From Rahnella aceris (GTDB taxonomy: Bacteria > Pseudomonadota > Gammaproteobacteria > Enterobacterales > Enterobacteriaceae): DNA of 64,000 nucleotides. Each line of letters opens with the position of its first letter. The stretch's first letter is position 1. The translations under genes and the position numbers were made by a program. Shown here piece after piece: positions 49,234 through 58,830 of this stretch. Location: assembly GCF_011684115.1 (NCBI RefSeq), contig NZ_JAADJV010000002.1, forward strand, positions 619,209 through 683,208. The letters run 5' to 3'. Below the pieces are notes generated by a model that worked only from the letters and a program-made list of their open reading frames with translations, did not search any database and was not told the origin of the DNA.

Positions 49234-50622
49234 ATGAATCACGCAGTATCCCGCAACGCCAGCCAGCAGCCTTTGGGCAATGTCATCGTCGCCAAATTCG
49301 GCGGTACCAGCGTGGCGGATTTCGACGCAATGAACCGCAGCGCGGATATCGTGCTGTCGCGCCCTGAAGTGCGTCTGGTTGTTCTCTCCGCCTCTGCGGG
49401 CGTCACCAATTTATTAGTTGAGCTGGCAGAAGGTAAAGAAACCGAACGCCGGGTGTTCCTGCTTGATGAAATTCGCCGCATCCAGAGCGCCATTATCGAT
49501 CGCCTCGATAATCCCACCGTGATCCGCGAAGAAATCGGCCGCATGCTGGAAAATATCGCCATGCTGTCAGAAGCGGCGAGCCTTGCGACCTCTACCGCGC
49601 TGACCGACGAACTGGTGAGCCATGGCGAACTGATGTCCACCCTGCTGTTTGTTGAAATCATCCGCCAGCGCAACGTGCCAGTGGAATGGTTCGACGTACG
49701 TAAAATCATGCGTACCAACGATCGCTTTGGGCGCGCGGAGCCGGATACGCAGGTATTAAGCGAGTTAACCGTTCAGCAGCTACAACCGCGCTTGCAGGAC
49801 GCCCTGGTAATCACACAAGGTTTTATCGGCTCAGAAGGCAAAGGCCGCACCACGACGCTTGGCCGTGGCGGCAGCGATTACACCGCCGCATTGTTGGGTG
49901 AAGCGCTGAGCGTTTCCCGTGTGGATATCTGGACTGACGTCCCGGGGATTTATACCACCGACCCGCGTCTGGTGCCGGCGGCAAAACGTATTGACCGCAT
50001 TGCGTTTGAAGAAGCCGCTGAAATGGCGACATTTGGTGCCAAAGTTCTGCATCCAGCCACTCTGCTGCCCGCGGTGCGTCGCGGTATCCCGGTGTTTGTA
50101 GGCTCGAGCAAAGACCCGTCAGGCGGCGGCACCTTAGTGTGTGATACCAGCGATAATCCGCCGCTGTTCCGCGCGATAGCCCTGCGCCGCAGACAAACGC
50201 TGGTCACGCTGCACAGCCTGAGCATGCTCCATTCACGCGGTTTCCTCGCCGAAGTGTTTGGCATTCTGGCACGCCACAGTATCTCTGTGGATCTGATCAC
50301 CACATCCGAAGTCAGCGTCGCGCTGACGCTGGATACCACCGGTTCCACATCCTCAGGCGACAGCCTGCTGACCACCTCACTGCTGACAGAATTATCCTCA
50401 CTGTGCCGCGTGGAAGTGGAAGAAAATCTGGCGCTGATTGCGATTATCGGCAACAAACTGTCCCAGGCCTGTGGCGTCGGCAAAGAAGTGTTCGGCGTGC
50501 TGGACCCGTTCAATATCCGCATGATTTGCTACGGCGCAAGCAGCTACAACCTGTGCTTCCTGGTGCCGGGCAACGATGCCGATCAGGTCGTTAAAACTCT
50601 ACACCGCAACCTGTTCGAATAA
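49234..50622 (+). CDS. lysC: Lysine-sensitive aspartokinase III
   Basis: Phosphorylates aspartate, entry to lysine, methionine and threonine synthesis. 462 residues: kinase domain VIVAKFGGTSVADFDAMNRSA (16-36), GRGGSDYTAALLGEAL and two C-terminal ACT domains (VTLHSLSMLHSRGFLAEVF, ISVDLITTSEVSVALTLD). It is about 13 residues longer than E. coli LysC at the N-terminus (MNHAVSRNASQQPLGN). ATG 49234 follows GAGGTTTTAC. Controlled by the upstream lysine riboswitch. Confidence 0.98.
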   Translation: MNHAVSRNASQQPLGNVIVAKFGGTSVADFDAMNRSADIVLSRPEVRLVVLSASAGVTNLLVELAEGKETERRVFLLDEIRRIQSAIIDRLDNPTVIREEIGRMLENIAMLSEAASLATSTALTDELVSHGELMSTLLFVEIIRQRNVPVEWFDVRKIMRTNDRFGRAEPDTQVLSELTVQQLQPRLQDALVITQGFIGSEGKGRTTTLGRGGSDYTAALLGEALSVSRVDIWTDVPGIYTTDPRLVPAAKRIDRIAFEEAAEMATFGAKVLHPATLLPAVRRGIPVFVGSSKDPSGGGTLVCDTSDNPPLFRAIALRRRQTLVTLHSLSMLHSRGFLAEVFGILARHSISVDLITTSEVSVALTLDTTGSTSSGDSLLTTSLLTELSSLCRVEVEENLALIAIIGNKLSQACGVGKEVFGVLDPFNIRMICYGASSYNLCFLVPGNDADQVVKTLHRNLFE

Positions 50623-50642
50623 TGACGGGCGCGGTATGTGAG

Positions 50643-50672
50643 AAGACCGGGCCATGTGCCCGGTCTTTTTTT
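50643..50672 (+). terminator. lysC terminator
   Basis: AAGACCGGGC, loop CATGT, GCCCGGTCTT, then TTTTT. Confidence 0.92.
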
Positions 50673-50712
50673 GTCTGTACTTTTGCAAACAACAAAGACA
50701 AGGATCACCTCA

Positions 50713-51630
50713 ATGTTAGCCAAAATAACCCGCCTGTTCCCGTTGTGGGCCGTGCTGTTATCCGTCGCGGCCTATTACTCGCCCGGTACGTTCACGCCGA
50801 TCGGCCCGCATGTTTCTACCCTGCTGATGCTGATTATGTTCGCGATGGGTGTCACTCTCGAATTCGGTGATTTCAAACGCGTGCTTTCCCGACCTGGCCC
50901 GGTTGCTGCCGCCACGTTCCTGCATTATCTGATCATGCCGCTGGCGGCGTGGGTGCTGGCAAAACTGTTCCATATGCCGGCAGATTTATCGGCGGGAATG
51001 ATTCTGGTGGGCAGCGTTGCCAGCGGTACAGCCTCTAACGTGATGATTTATCTTGCGAAAGGAGATGTCGCGCTTTCCGTGACGATTTCAGCAGTTTCCA
51101 CGCTGGTGGGGGTTTTCGCCACGCCACTGCTGACGCGTCTGTATGTCGATACGCACATTAAAGTGGATGTGGAAGGCATGCTGTTAAGCATTTTGCAGAT
51201 CGTCGTCATCCCGATTTTAGCCGGTCTGATTATTCATCATCTGTTCACGAAAACCGTGAAACGTATCGAACCGCTGCTGCCGCTTTTCTCAATGGCATGC
51301 ATTGTCGCCATTATCAGCGCCGTCGTGGCGGGCAGTCAGGGCTTTATCGGTTCGGTGGGATTGATCGTGATTGTGGCGGTTATTCTGCACAACGGCATAG
51401 GCTTACTGAGCGGTTACTGGGGCGGGAAACTGTTTGGCTTTGACGAAACCACCTGCCGCACGCTGGCGATGGAAGTCGGGATGCAGAACTCAGGTTTAGC
51501 GGCGACGCTGGGGAAAATCTATTTCACCCCGCTGGCCGCACTGCCGGGCGCATTGTTCTCGGTATGGCACAATCTGTCAGGTTCTTTGCTGGCCGGTTAC
51601 TGGTCCGGTAAGCCGGTCAAAAAAGACTGA
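50713..51630 (+). CDS. panS: Bile acid:sodium symporter-family transporter (PanS-like)
   Basis: 305 residues from ATG 50713 ([22 protein letters not shown]); the frame opens earlier, inside the lysC terminator, which rules that out. About ten membrane helices. It has conserved family segments [37 protein letters not shown] (sodium site crossover) and [15 protein letters not shown]. Salmonella PanS takes up ketopantoate and pantothenate; this sequence resembles it, but the substrate is inferred. Confidence 0.82.
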   Translation: MLAKITRLFPLWAVLLSVAAYYSPGTFTPIGPHVSTLLMLIMFAMGVTLEFGDFKRVLSRPGPVAAATFLHYLIMPLAAWVLAKLFHMPADLSAGMILVGSVASGTASNVMIYLAKGDVALSVTISAVSTLVGVFATPLLTRLYVDTHIKVDVEGMLLSILQIVVIPILAGLIIHHLFTKTVKRIEPLLPLFSMACIVAIISAVVAGSQGFIGSVGLIVIVAVILHNGIGLLSGYWGGKLFGFDETTCRTLAMEVGMQNSGLAATLGKIYFTPLAALPGALFSVWHNLSGSLLAGYWSGKPVKKD

Positions 51631-51658
51631 TTTCCAGACGAAAAAGAAGATGAAAAAG

Positions 51659-51687
51659 AAACGGGCGCCTTCCTCAGCGCCCGTTTT
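51659..51687. terminator. Terminator between the PanS-like gene and yjbB
   Basis: AAACGGGCGC and GCGCCCGTTTT, loop CTTCCTCA, between converging genes. Confidence 0.88.
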
Positions 51688-51695
51688 GATTCGTC

Positions 51696-53348
51696 CTACA
51701 CCCGTTGCACATCATCATTCGGTTCGCGCTGCTCATCTTCCTGCTCATCCTGATCCAGCACGTTATAGGCCACTGCACAGAACAGTGAGTTCAGACGTTT
51801 CATATCCCCCAGCAACCCGAGGTGCAGCGAGCTGGTTTCGATACTCTGCACATTATGCTGATGCAGGCGATCGACGTGCGCATGCGCATAACGGCGGTCG
51901 AGAATGCGGAAACGGTGTTTGGAGCGGCGCAGACGGCGCGCACTGGTCAGATCGTTCGACAGGAAAACGCCCAGACTCAGGCGCAGGTTATCCTGCAATT
52001 TCTCATGTAAGGCATCCAGCTCCACCAGTCCTTCCGGCGAGAACGCGCGTCGGGTAGCGTGGGATTTGGCGGTGATATCGCCGGTCATGCGCTCGATAAT
52101 GTCACCGGCCTGTTCGAGGTTCAGCGCCATTTCGATGATTTCAGCCCAGCGGCGGGAATCATCTTCGCCAAGTCCTTCCTTGTTGATTTGCGCCAGATAC
52201 AGCTTGATGGCGGTATAGAGCACATCAACGTCATCGTCGAGACGCCGCACTTCGCGATCCTGTGCCAGTTTACCGTGCATCACTTCCCGGTTGAGGATCA
52301 GCATATGTTCGACCACGTCGCCCATGCGCAAGGTTTCACGGGCGGCATTGGCCAGCGCCAGCGTCGGGGTATCAATTGCGCTGACATCCAGATGGCGCGG
52401 ACGCAGACGGGGATCATCTTCAGGCACATCGGCAATCATCATCTCGCAAACCTTCGCCATCGGCGCCGTCAGCGGCACCATCGCCAGACAACGGATCAGG
52501 TTGTAGAACATGTGGAAGTAGATCACCAGTTCTTCATCCGGAATGCCAAGCCGCGCCAGTTGCGTCGACAACAGTCCGACAAACGGCAGCACAATCACCA
52601 AACCAATCAGTTTAAACAGCGTACTGCCGAGCGCCACGCGGCGACCGGCGGCATTCATTTTACTGGCGTTAATCATCGCCAGCAGCCCGCTGCCGAGGTT
52701 GGCACCGATGACCAGACAAAGTGACACTTTAAGCGAAATCACGCCGGTCGCGGCAAGGGTTGCCGTCAGCAACACCGCCGCCAGACTGGAATAACTGATG
52801 ATGGCAAACACTGCGCCGGTCAGGGCATCGAGCAGCACATCACCGGTCAGGGACGAGAATAAAACTTTAACGCCGGAGGCCTGCATGATCGGCGTCGCGG
52901 CGCCCACAATCAGCTCCAGCGCCAGTAAAATCAGCCCCAGCCCGATACCGACACGGCCCATTTGCCCCGCGCGGGTCTGTTTACGGCTGAGGAAGAACGC
53001 GACACCGACGAAAATCAGCAGCGGAGAAAGCCAGGAGAGATCGAAGGTCAGGATACGCGCCATCACGGCGGTCCCGACATCTGCACCGAGAATAATCACC
53101 AGTGCCGGAGCCAGGGCTACCAGCCCCTGCGATACAAACGACGTGACCAGCAGCGCGGTAGCATTACTGCTTTGCACCAGCGCAGTAACGCCAATGCCCG
53201 CCACAAACGCCAGCGGTTTTTTCTCGACACTGTTACTCAGAACACGGCGCAGATTGGCGCCAAAGACACGCATGATGCCGGTACGCACGATGTGCGTACC
53301 CCATACGAGCAGAGAAATAGCAGACAACAAATGCAAAAGGGTTAACAC
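51696..53348 (-). CDS. yjbB: Na/Pi-cotransporter-family phosphate exporter YjbB
   Basis: 550 residues: two Na/Pi cotransporter repeats, each with the QSSNATALLVTSFVSQGL type motif (58-75; second near GAVFAIISYSSLAAVLLT), then a PhoU-like helical domain (about 340-530). In E. coli it exports phosphate when internal Pi is high. The start is GTG 53348 after GGAG. It lies 15 bases after the HAD phosphatase gene of the phosphonate operon, in the same direction, so read-through would link phosphate export to phosphonate breakdown. Confidence 0.92.
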   Translation of the reverse strand: MLTLLHLLSAISLLVWGTHIVRTGIMRVFGANLRRVLSNSVEKKPLAFVAGIGVTALVQSSNATALLVTSFVSQGLVALAPALVIILGADVGTAVMARILTFDLSWLSPLLIFVGVAFFLSRKQTRAGQMGRVGIGLGLILLALELIVGAATPIMQASGVKVLFSSLTGDVLLDALTGAVFAIISYSSLAAVLLTATLAATGVISLKVSLCLVIGANLGSGLLAMINASKMNAAGRRVALGSTLFKLIGLVIVLPFVGLLSTQLARLGIPDEELVIYFHMFYNLIRCLAMVPLTAPMAKVCEMMIADVPEDDPRLRPRHLDVSAIDTPTLALANAARETLRMGDVVEHMLILNREVMHGKLAQDREVRRLDDDVDVLYTAIKLYLAQINKEGLGEDDSRRWAEIIEMALNLEQAGDIIERMTGDITAKSHATRRAFSPEGLVELDALHEKLQDNLRLSLGVFLSNDLTSARRLRRSKHRFRILDRRYAHAHVDRLHQHNVQSIETSSLHLGLLGDMKRLNSLFCAVAYNVLDQDEQEDEQREPNDDVQRV

Positions 53349-53363
53349 GAAAGAACAGCTCCA

Positions 53364-54020
53364 TTAACGCCAGGCATAGACCGGCCATCCTGCCTGCCGG
53401 GCGTGCTGGAGCAGGATAGCGTCTGGATTCACCGCCACCGGCTGGCCCACGCGGGTCAGCAACGGCAGATCATTATGGGAATCAGAATAAAAACTGGCTG
53501 ATTGCAAAAGGGATGCGTCCTGATTGATGAGCTCCAGCAACCGCGAGACTTTTCCCTCGCGATAGGTCATCGTCCCTCGTGTGGCGCCGGTAAAACGCCC
53601 GTCTTTCATTTCAACACCAATCGCCAGCGTTTCATCAACACCGAGAAAACGGGCAATCGGCTGCACCAGATGTTCACCGGACGCGGAAATAATTACCGTC
53701 CGGTCGCCCTGTGCACGGTGAGCAGCCAGACACTCACGCGCCTGCGTGTAAACACGCGGGGCAATCACATCCTGAATATAATTCGCGACCATCGCCGCGA
53801 CATCACGTTGACTGCGGCCGGACAGCGGCACCAAAGTACAACGCATGTACTCCTGCATATCCATCTGACCGATAGCATATTGCTGCATCAGCGCGGCATC
53901 TTGTTGCAGAAAAGCCTGCTCATCGGCCACCCAGCCATTTGCCACCATGTAGGCTGACCACAAACTCGAACAGTCGCCGCTAATCAGGGTTTCATCGAGA
54001 TCAAACAGCGCCAGTTTCAT
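53364..54020 (-). CDS. HAD-IB family phosphatase in the phosphonate operon
   Basis: 218 residues of the SerB-like HAD subclass: motif I FDLDETLISGD (6-16), motif II IISASGEHLV, motif III lysine in REGKVSRL and motif IV SDSHNDLPLL. Its start overlaps the stop of the ATPase gene as ATGA, so it is translationally coupled and belongs to the operon. It probably releases phosphate from a small phosphorylated intermediate. It is not PhnX (phosphonoacetaldehyde hydrolase), which has a different cap and a catalytic lysine. Confidence 0.88.
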   Translation of the reverse strand: MKLALFDLDETLISGDCSSLWSAYMVANGWVADEQAFLQQDAALMQQYAIGQMDMQEYMRCTLVPLSGRSQRDVAAMVANYIQDVIAPRVYTQARECLAAHRAQGDRTVIISASGEHLVQPIARFLGVDETLAIGVEMKDGRFTGATRGTMTYREGKVSRLLELINQDASLLQSASFYSDSHNDLPLLTRVGQPVAVNPDAILLQHARQAGWPVYAWR

Positions 54021-55009
54021 GCAACTTCCCGTAACGTAACAAGATCTAACTGTAGACCAATATCGCTGCCATCGGCGCGAAGTGAGGCCACAGAACGGTT
54101 TAAGACATCCACAGAAAGCTCAACTCCGTGTGCTAAAACGCGATAACGCACGACGTTGCCAAGCAGACTGTGGCTGATAATTTTAGCCGGAATACCTTCA
54201 ATCAGCTCGCATATTGTGACCGACTCCGGACGGATGGCGACACGGCCCGTGTAAGTTATGCCGGTCAGCGCCATCGCCTGTTCAGGGCTTAGCAGGTTGT
54301 AGCTGCCGATAAAGCCCGCAGCAAACGCATCCACCGGTTCAGTATACAGGGTTTCGGCATCGGCATTTTGGACGATTTGCCCTTTGTTCATCAGCACAAT
54401 CCGGTCGGACATGGTCAGCGCTTCTTCCTGATCGTGGGTCACGAAAATCGCCGTCAGATTCATTTCACGCTGAATACGGCGGATTTGCTCACGCAGATGC
54501 TTACGGATACGGGCATCGAGCGCGGAAAGGGGTTCGTCGAGCAGCAACAGGCGCGGCTGCGTAACCAGTGAACGCGCCAGTGCCACACGCTGACACTGAC
54601 CACCGGAAAGCTGATGCGGATAACGTTTTGCGTAATCGTTCATTTCCACCAGTTCCAGTACTTCACCGACGCGCCGGTGCAGCTCTGAAGCCGGTATCTT
54701 TTGCATTTTCAGGCCGAACGCGACATTGGCTTCAACCGTCATATTAGGAAACAGCGCATAGCTCTGGAAGACCATGCCGATGCCGCGCTGTTGTGGCGGC
54801 AGCGGCACAATATCCTGCCCCTGAATCAGAATTTTTCCGCTGTCGACGGAAGTCAGACCGGCCAGACAGCGCAGCAGCGTGGATTTTCCGCAGCCGCTTG
54901 GCCCCAGCAGTGTGACGAATTCTCCCTCTTCTGCTGAGAAATCGATGTTGTTGAAAATCTGCGTCGGACCGTAAGACTTGTTGAGTTGAGTAACCTGCAA
55001 ATACGACAT
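54017..55009 (-). CDS. phnT: 2-aminoethylphosphonate-type ABC transporter ATPase
   Basis: 330 residues. Walker A GPSGCGKSTLL near 36-46, Q-loop, signature LSGGQCQRVALARSL and Walker B LLLLDEPLSALD, followed by a regulatory TOBE-like C-terminal domain (VAIRPESVTI). It powers the PhnU/PhnV permease. It starts three bases after phnV and overlaps the HAD gene. Confidence 0.87.
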   Translation of the reverse strand: MSYLQVTQLNKSYGPTQIFNNIDFSAEEGEFVTLLGPSGCGKSTLLRCLAGLTSVDSGKILIQGQDIVPLPPQQRGIGMVFQSYALFPNMTVEANVAFGLKMQKIPASELHRRVGEVLELVEMNDYAKRYPHQLSGGQCQRVALARSLVTQPRLLLLDEPLSALDARIRKHLREQIRRIQREMNLTAIFVTHDQEEALTMSDRIVLMNKGQIVQNADAETLYTEPVDAFAAGFIGSYNLLSPEQAMALTGITYTGRVAIRPESVTICELIEGIPAKIISHSLLGNVVRYRVLAHGVELSVDVLNRSVASLRADGSDIGLQLDLVTLREVA

Positions 55010-55011
55010 AA

Positions 55012-55797
55012 TCAGCTCTTTCCTTTGTTCAGCATGTTCGCCACCCAGGTGAAAATCAGGACGACCATGAAATAGGAGATGACCAATGCGCTGGTAAAAT
55101 GGCCGCTGCCATTACGCATGTTATAGAGGTAAACCTGAACCGTTTCATAACGGCTGCCCGCCAGCAGATTGGCGAACACAAACTCCCCGATCAGGAAGGA
55201 AAACGACAGCAGGACGGCAATCATTCCGCCTTTGCGTAAGTTAGGCAAAACCACCAGCAGCGCCGCTTTCCAGGTGCTGGCACCGAGCAGATGTGCAGCA
55301 TCCATCAGGTCACGCAGGTTGATCGCCTGCATGTTGTTAGAAATAGCGCGATAGATAAACGGCAGCGCGATGGTGAAGTAACAGCCAATCAGGATCCACG
55401 GCGTACCGGTGAGCGCCAGCGGTTCAGCGGAATAGAGTTGCATCAGGCCCACCGATGACACCACCGGCGGCACGGCGAACGGCAGCAGGATCAGGATGTT
55501 CATCAGTGCATCGAGCTTAGGGAAATAGTAAGCAATCACAAACATTAGTGGCAGGATCAGCACCAGCGACAGAAAAAGTGTGCCGAAACACACCAGCAGC
55601 GAATGCCAGAGCGCAATCAGGAAGCGCGGATCGCTCCACAGTTCCACCAGCCATTTCAGCGTAAAGCCGCTCGGTAAAATGGTCGCCCCCCATTCCAGCA
55701 CCAGCGCATAGACCAGCGTCGCCAGCAGCGGCAACATCAGGACAATCAGTAAAATCCAGATCACCACACGGTGGTAAATTGCTTCAGACCGCGACAT
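55012..55797 (-). CDS. phnV: 2-aminoethylphosphonate-type ABC permease
   Basis: 261-residue inner-membrane subunit with six hydrophobic segments and the coupling loop DAAHLLGASTWKAALLVVLPNLRKGG (EAA-like, near 162-190). ATG 55797 follows AAGGAACG. Pairs with the PhnU-like permease 22 bases upstream. Confidence 0.86.
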   Translation of the reverse strand: MSRSEAIYHRVVIWILLIVLMLPLLATLVYALVLEWGATILPSGFTLKWLVELWSDPRFLIALWHSLLVCFGTLFLSLVLILPLMFVIAYYFPKLDALMNILILLPFAVPPVVSSVGLMQLYSAEPLALTGTPWILIGCYFTIALPFIYRAISNNMQAINLRDLMDAAHLLGASTWKAALLVVLPNLRKGGMIAVLLSFSFLIGEFVFANLLAGSRYETVQVYLYNMRNGSGHFTSALVISYFMVVLIFTWVANMLNKGKS

Positions 55798-55819
55798 CTT
55801 ACGTTCCTTTTTCTGCCCG

Positions 55820-56662
55820 TCAGCTGCGCTGACTGAGATAACTTTTACGCAATAACCACTGATGGATCAGCGTGATAAAGGCCATCAGCACCACCAGCAA
55901 CATCGCCAGCGCGCTGCCCATATTCGGATCGAGAGAAATATCCCCCGAGACCAACGCCGCGATACGCACCGGCACCACGTTAAAGTTACCGGTGGTCAGC
56001 GCATACACCGTGGCATACGCGCCAAGGGCATTGGCGAGCAAAATAACGAAGGTGCCGAGCAAGGCCGGGAACAGTACCGGAATACCGATATGACGCCAGT
56101 AACGCCAGCGTCCCGCGCCCAGCAAGGCCGCTGACTCGCGCCAGTCCTCCCGTAACGCATCAAATGCCGGATACATCAGCAACACGCCGAGCGGGATCTG
56201 GAAATAGGTATAGAGCACAATCAGGCCGTCTTTTGAATAGAGGTCGAAGTGTTCCATCAGGCCATATTTTTTCAGCAGCAGCGTCAGACAACCATTCAGG
56301 CCAAGCAGGATAACGAAGGCGAAGGCCAGCGGTACGCCCGCAAAGTTGCTGGTCATGTTAGTAAACGACATCACAAAGTCGTGCAGCTTTGTCGGGCCAA
56401 GCTGGCGAAGTGAGTAACTACCCACTAACGCAATAAGCAAACCGTATAAACTCGACCAGATGGAAATATCCAGTGAGAAACGCATAGCCTGTAAATAGAA
56501 CGGTGATGTCAGAATGTCGGTGTAATTGCCCAGTCCCCAGGCTTCATAGGTTTCGCTGTAAAAGCTGCTCACCGCAATCCATGTCAGCGGCGCCAGCTGA
56601 AAAGCGATGAAAAACACCAGAAACGGCAGCATAAACAACGCCGCAATCCACTTAGCTTTCAT
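55820..56662 (-). CDS. phnU: 2-aminoethylphosphonate-type ABC permease
   Basis: 280 residues from ATG 56662 (MKAKWIAALFMLPFLVFF), preceded by AGAGGA; the frame continues upstream to 56758 inside the neighbouring hydrolase gene without a start signal. Six membrane segments and the EAA loop ESAALLGAGRWRYWRHIGIPVLFPAL. Confidence 0.86.
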   Translation of the reverse strand: MKAKWIAALFMLPFLVFFIAFQLAPLTWIAVSSFYSETYEAWGLGNYTDILTSPFYLQAMRFSLDISIWSSLYGLLIALVGSYSLRQLGPTKLHDFVMSFTNMTSNFAGVPLAFAFVILLGLNGCLTLLLKKYGLMEHFDLYSKDGLIVLYTYFQIPLGVLLMYPAFDALREDWRESAALLGAGRWRYWRHIGIPVLFPALLGTFVILLANALGAYATVYALTTGNFNVVPVRIAALVSGDISLDPNMGSALAMLLVVLMAFITLIHQWLLRKSYLSQRS

Positions 56663-56688
56663 CGGGTATCCTCTAAAAGTGACGGGAT

Positions 56689-57486
56689 TCAGGCCAGTAA
56701 TGCCGCGCAATGTGGCTTGTCGTGGGCAATATTGAGGATCTGACAAACAGTTCCGCATAACTCCGTCTGCAACGGTGCGGCCTCTTTGAAGCTGAACGCA
56801 CTGCCGAAGACGAACAGCGGCACCTGACGCTCCTCCGGCAAAATACCGCCGTGGCTGCGGTCATCATTCATACCGTGATCCGCAGTCACGATCACCTGAT
56901 AACCGGCGTCCAGCCAGTCGCCCAGATAGCGCGACAGGATGCCGTCTGCGGTGCGTGCTTTGTTGCGGTATTGGGGCGTCGACAGGCCAAATTTATGCCC
57001 GGCATCATCAATGTTCATCGGGTGGATCAGCAGGAAGTCGGGATCATGACGACGACGCAGGCTTTCGGCGTCATCGAACAGATGCGAATCAGGGTAACTA
57101 TCATCGTAATAAAAATGGCCGTGCTGGATAGTCAGCGAGTCATCGCTGGTGTGGCGGTCACGCGGCGGGTCAAACGGCGTGCGGTTATACAGCTCGCTGA
57201 CCCAGTGATAAGCCGCAGCAGCCGTCGTCAGGCCAGCGTCGCGGGCATAGTGGAAAATACTACGTTGAGTCGATAACCGGTCAACGTGGTTGTGAACAAT
57301 GCCACTCACCACCGGCGTGATACCGGTGAGAATGCATTCATAAAGTGGCCGGGACAGCGAAGGCAATTCGCATTCCAGTTGATACAAGCGGCCGCGTCCT
57401 GCGGCACACTGGGCTTGCAGATAACCCATTGCGTCGCGGCCGACCTGATAATTCAGCCCGTCGAGTACTACCAGAATGCTCTTCAT
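56689..57486 (-). CDS. Alkaline-phosphatase-superfamily hydrolase in the phosphonate operon
   Basis: 265 residues of the nucleotide pyrophosphatase/phosphonoacetate hydrolase branch. Metal ligands appear as VVLDGLN (Asp9), HPMNIDDAGHKFG, TADHGMNDDRSHGG. The nucleophile position is Ser45 in LPSLSRPLYECILTG by analogy with NPP enzymes, where it is Thr. It lies between the binding protein and permease genes, where Salmonella-type loci have no enzyme. It may cleave a phosphonate or phosphate ester taken up by the transporter. Start ATG 57486 after AAAGG. Confidence 0.82.
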   Translation of the reverse strand: MKSILVVLDGLNYQVGRDAMGYLQAQCAAGRGRLYQLECELPSLSRPLYECILTGITPVVSGIVHNHVDRLSTQRSIFHYARDAGLTTAAAAYHWVSELYNRTPFDPPRDRHTSDDSLTIQHGHFYYDDSYPDSHLFDDAESLRRRHDPDFLLIHPMNIDDAGHKFGLSTPQYRNKARTADGILSRYLGDWLDAGYQVIVTADHGMNDDRSHGGILPEERQVPLFVFGSAFSFKEAAPLQTELCGTVCQILNIAHDKPHCAALLA

Positions 57487-57567
57487 ACCATGTATACCTT
57501 TCATTTCTTACAGGTGTTGTTATTAACCAATGCTTTCGCTGTCCGGTTTTTCTTATTTTTTAATCAA

Positions 57568-58626
57568 TTACTGCTGCATGTTGATCATGACGTTTTCCTG
57601 CCACAGACGCGGCAAGGTTTTCGCGCTCTTATCCCAGGCAGCCGGATCTGCAATCGGGTGCGCATTTTTGTATTCGCTGGAAGGCAACAGTTTGGCTTTT
57701 GCATCGTCTGGCAGCGTGATGTGATCGGCACGGATTGGACGGGCATAGCCTTGTGCCAGATTGATCTGACCGGCATCAGAGAAGATGTATTCACGCGCCA
57801 GTTTGGCGGCGTTCGGATGTTTGGCGAATTTGTTGATGATCGTGGTGTAACCGGACGTGATAGTGCCATCAGATGGGATCACCACGTCGAAGCGGGTTTT
57901 GTCGATTTTGTCGCGATAGCTCAGACCGTTGAAGTCCCAGACTACGCCAACCTGCACTTCACCTTTTTCCAGAGACGCGATGACCGGGTTAGTCAGGCTC
58001 AGACGCCCTGCTTTCGCCAGTTTGCCAAAATATTCCAGACCTGGTTTCAGGTCCTTTTCATTGCCGCCCATCGCGTAAGTTGCCGCCAGCACGCCATTTG
58101 CGGCCTGCGCTGCGGTGCTCACGTCACCGATAGTCACTTTGTATTTGCTGTTTAGCAGATCAGCCCAGCTGTGTGGCTCATCTTTCACCTGCGATTTATC
58201 AATGATGAAGGCGATAGTGCCGGTATAAGCAAGTGCCCACATACCCTCTTTATCTTTTGCCCAGTCTGGTACCTGATCCCAGGTGGTTGGTTTATAGGGC
58301 TGAGTCACGCCTTTTTGCACGGCAACGGGTCCAAAAGCTGCACCCACGTCGCCAATATCAGCACTGGCATTGTCTTTTTCTGCCAGGAATTTCGCGATCT
58401 CCTGTGCCGAACTCATATCGGTATCGCTATGTTTCAGGCCATACTTGGTGCTCAGATCACTCCAGGTTCCTTTCCAGTTCGCCCAGTCATCAGGCATACC
58501 GACACTGTTTACCGTTCCTTCGGCTTGTGCCGCTTTCAGGAGTGCAGCAGGAGGTTCAGCGGCAAATGCCGATGAAGCGGAGAGGACAAGCGCGCTGGTT
58601 AACACAGAAGCGAACAACTGTTTCAT
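57568..58626 (-). CDS. phnS: 2-aminoethylphosphonate-type ABC substrate-binding protein
   Basis: 352 residues. The Sec signal MKQLFASVLTSALVLSASSAFA is cleaved before AEPPA. The fold is of the iron/spermidine type: SVGMPDDWANWKGTW near 42, DIGDVGAAFGPVAV, VGVVWDFNGLSYR. The SVGMPD-WANW block is typical of the PhnS-like branch. ATG 58626 follows CCGGAG. First gene of a six-gene minus-strand operon, divergent from the GntR regulator. Confidence 0.85.
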   Translation of the reverse strand: MKQLFASVLTSALVLSASSAFAAEPPAALLKAAQAEGTVNSVGMPDDWANWKGTWSDLSTKYGLKHSDTDMSSAQEIAKFLAEKDNASADIGDVGAAFGPVAVQKGVTQPYKPTTWDQVPDWAKDKEGMWALAYTGTIAFIIDKSQVKDEPHSWADLLNSKYKVTIGDVSTAAQAANGVLAATYAMGGNEKDLKPGLEYFGKLAKAGRLSLTNPVIASLEKGEVQVGVVWDFNGLSYRDKIDKTRFDVVIPSDGTITSGYTTIINKFAKHPNAAKLAREYIFSDAGQINLAQGYARPIRADHITLPDDAKAKLLPSSEYKNAHPIADPAAWDKSAKTLPRLWQENVMINMQQ

Positions 58627-58658
58627 AACGGATGCTCCGGATGGTAGTGTGTGTGAAG

Positions 58659-58676
58659 TGCTGGTCTAGTCCAGCA
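58659..58676. promoter_or_regulatory. GntR/HutC-type operator TGCTGGTCTAGTCCAGCA
   Basis: 18-bp inverted repeat (TGCTGG-TCTAGT-CCAGCA) in the divergent promoter between the phnS-like gene and the GntR regulator. TGGTCTAGACCA-like sites are typical of HutC-type regulators. Confidence 0.7.
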
Positions 58677-58830
58677 AGAACCAAGCCAATCTAACGCTCA
58701 ATTGTGATAATTATATGTCAGCGCGAAAAAGCAGCAGTTTTAAGCTTATCGCTGTTAACAAGCGCACATTATTTACACGATGAAAGTTCAGATTGGTGCA
58801 AAAACGCACTGAAATGAGGCTTGCTGACCG

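Noticed and set aside
57286..58155. 289-codon plus-strand frame opposite phnS
   Set aside because: Phe/Arg/Gln-rich shadow over a well supported binding-protein gene.
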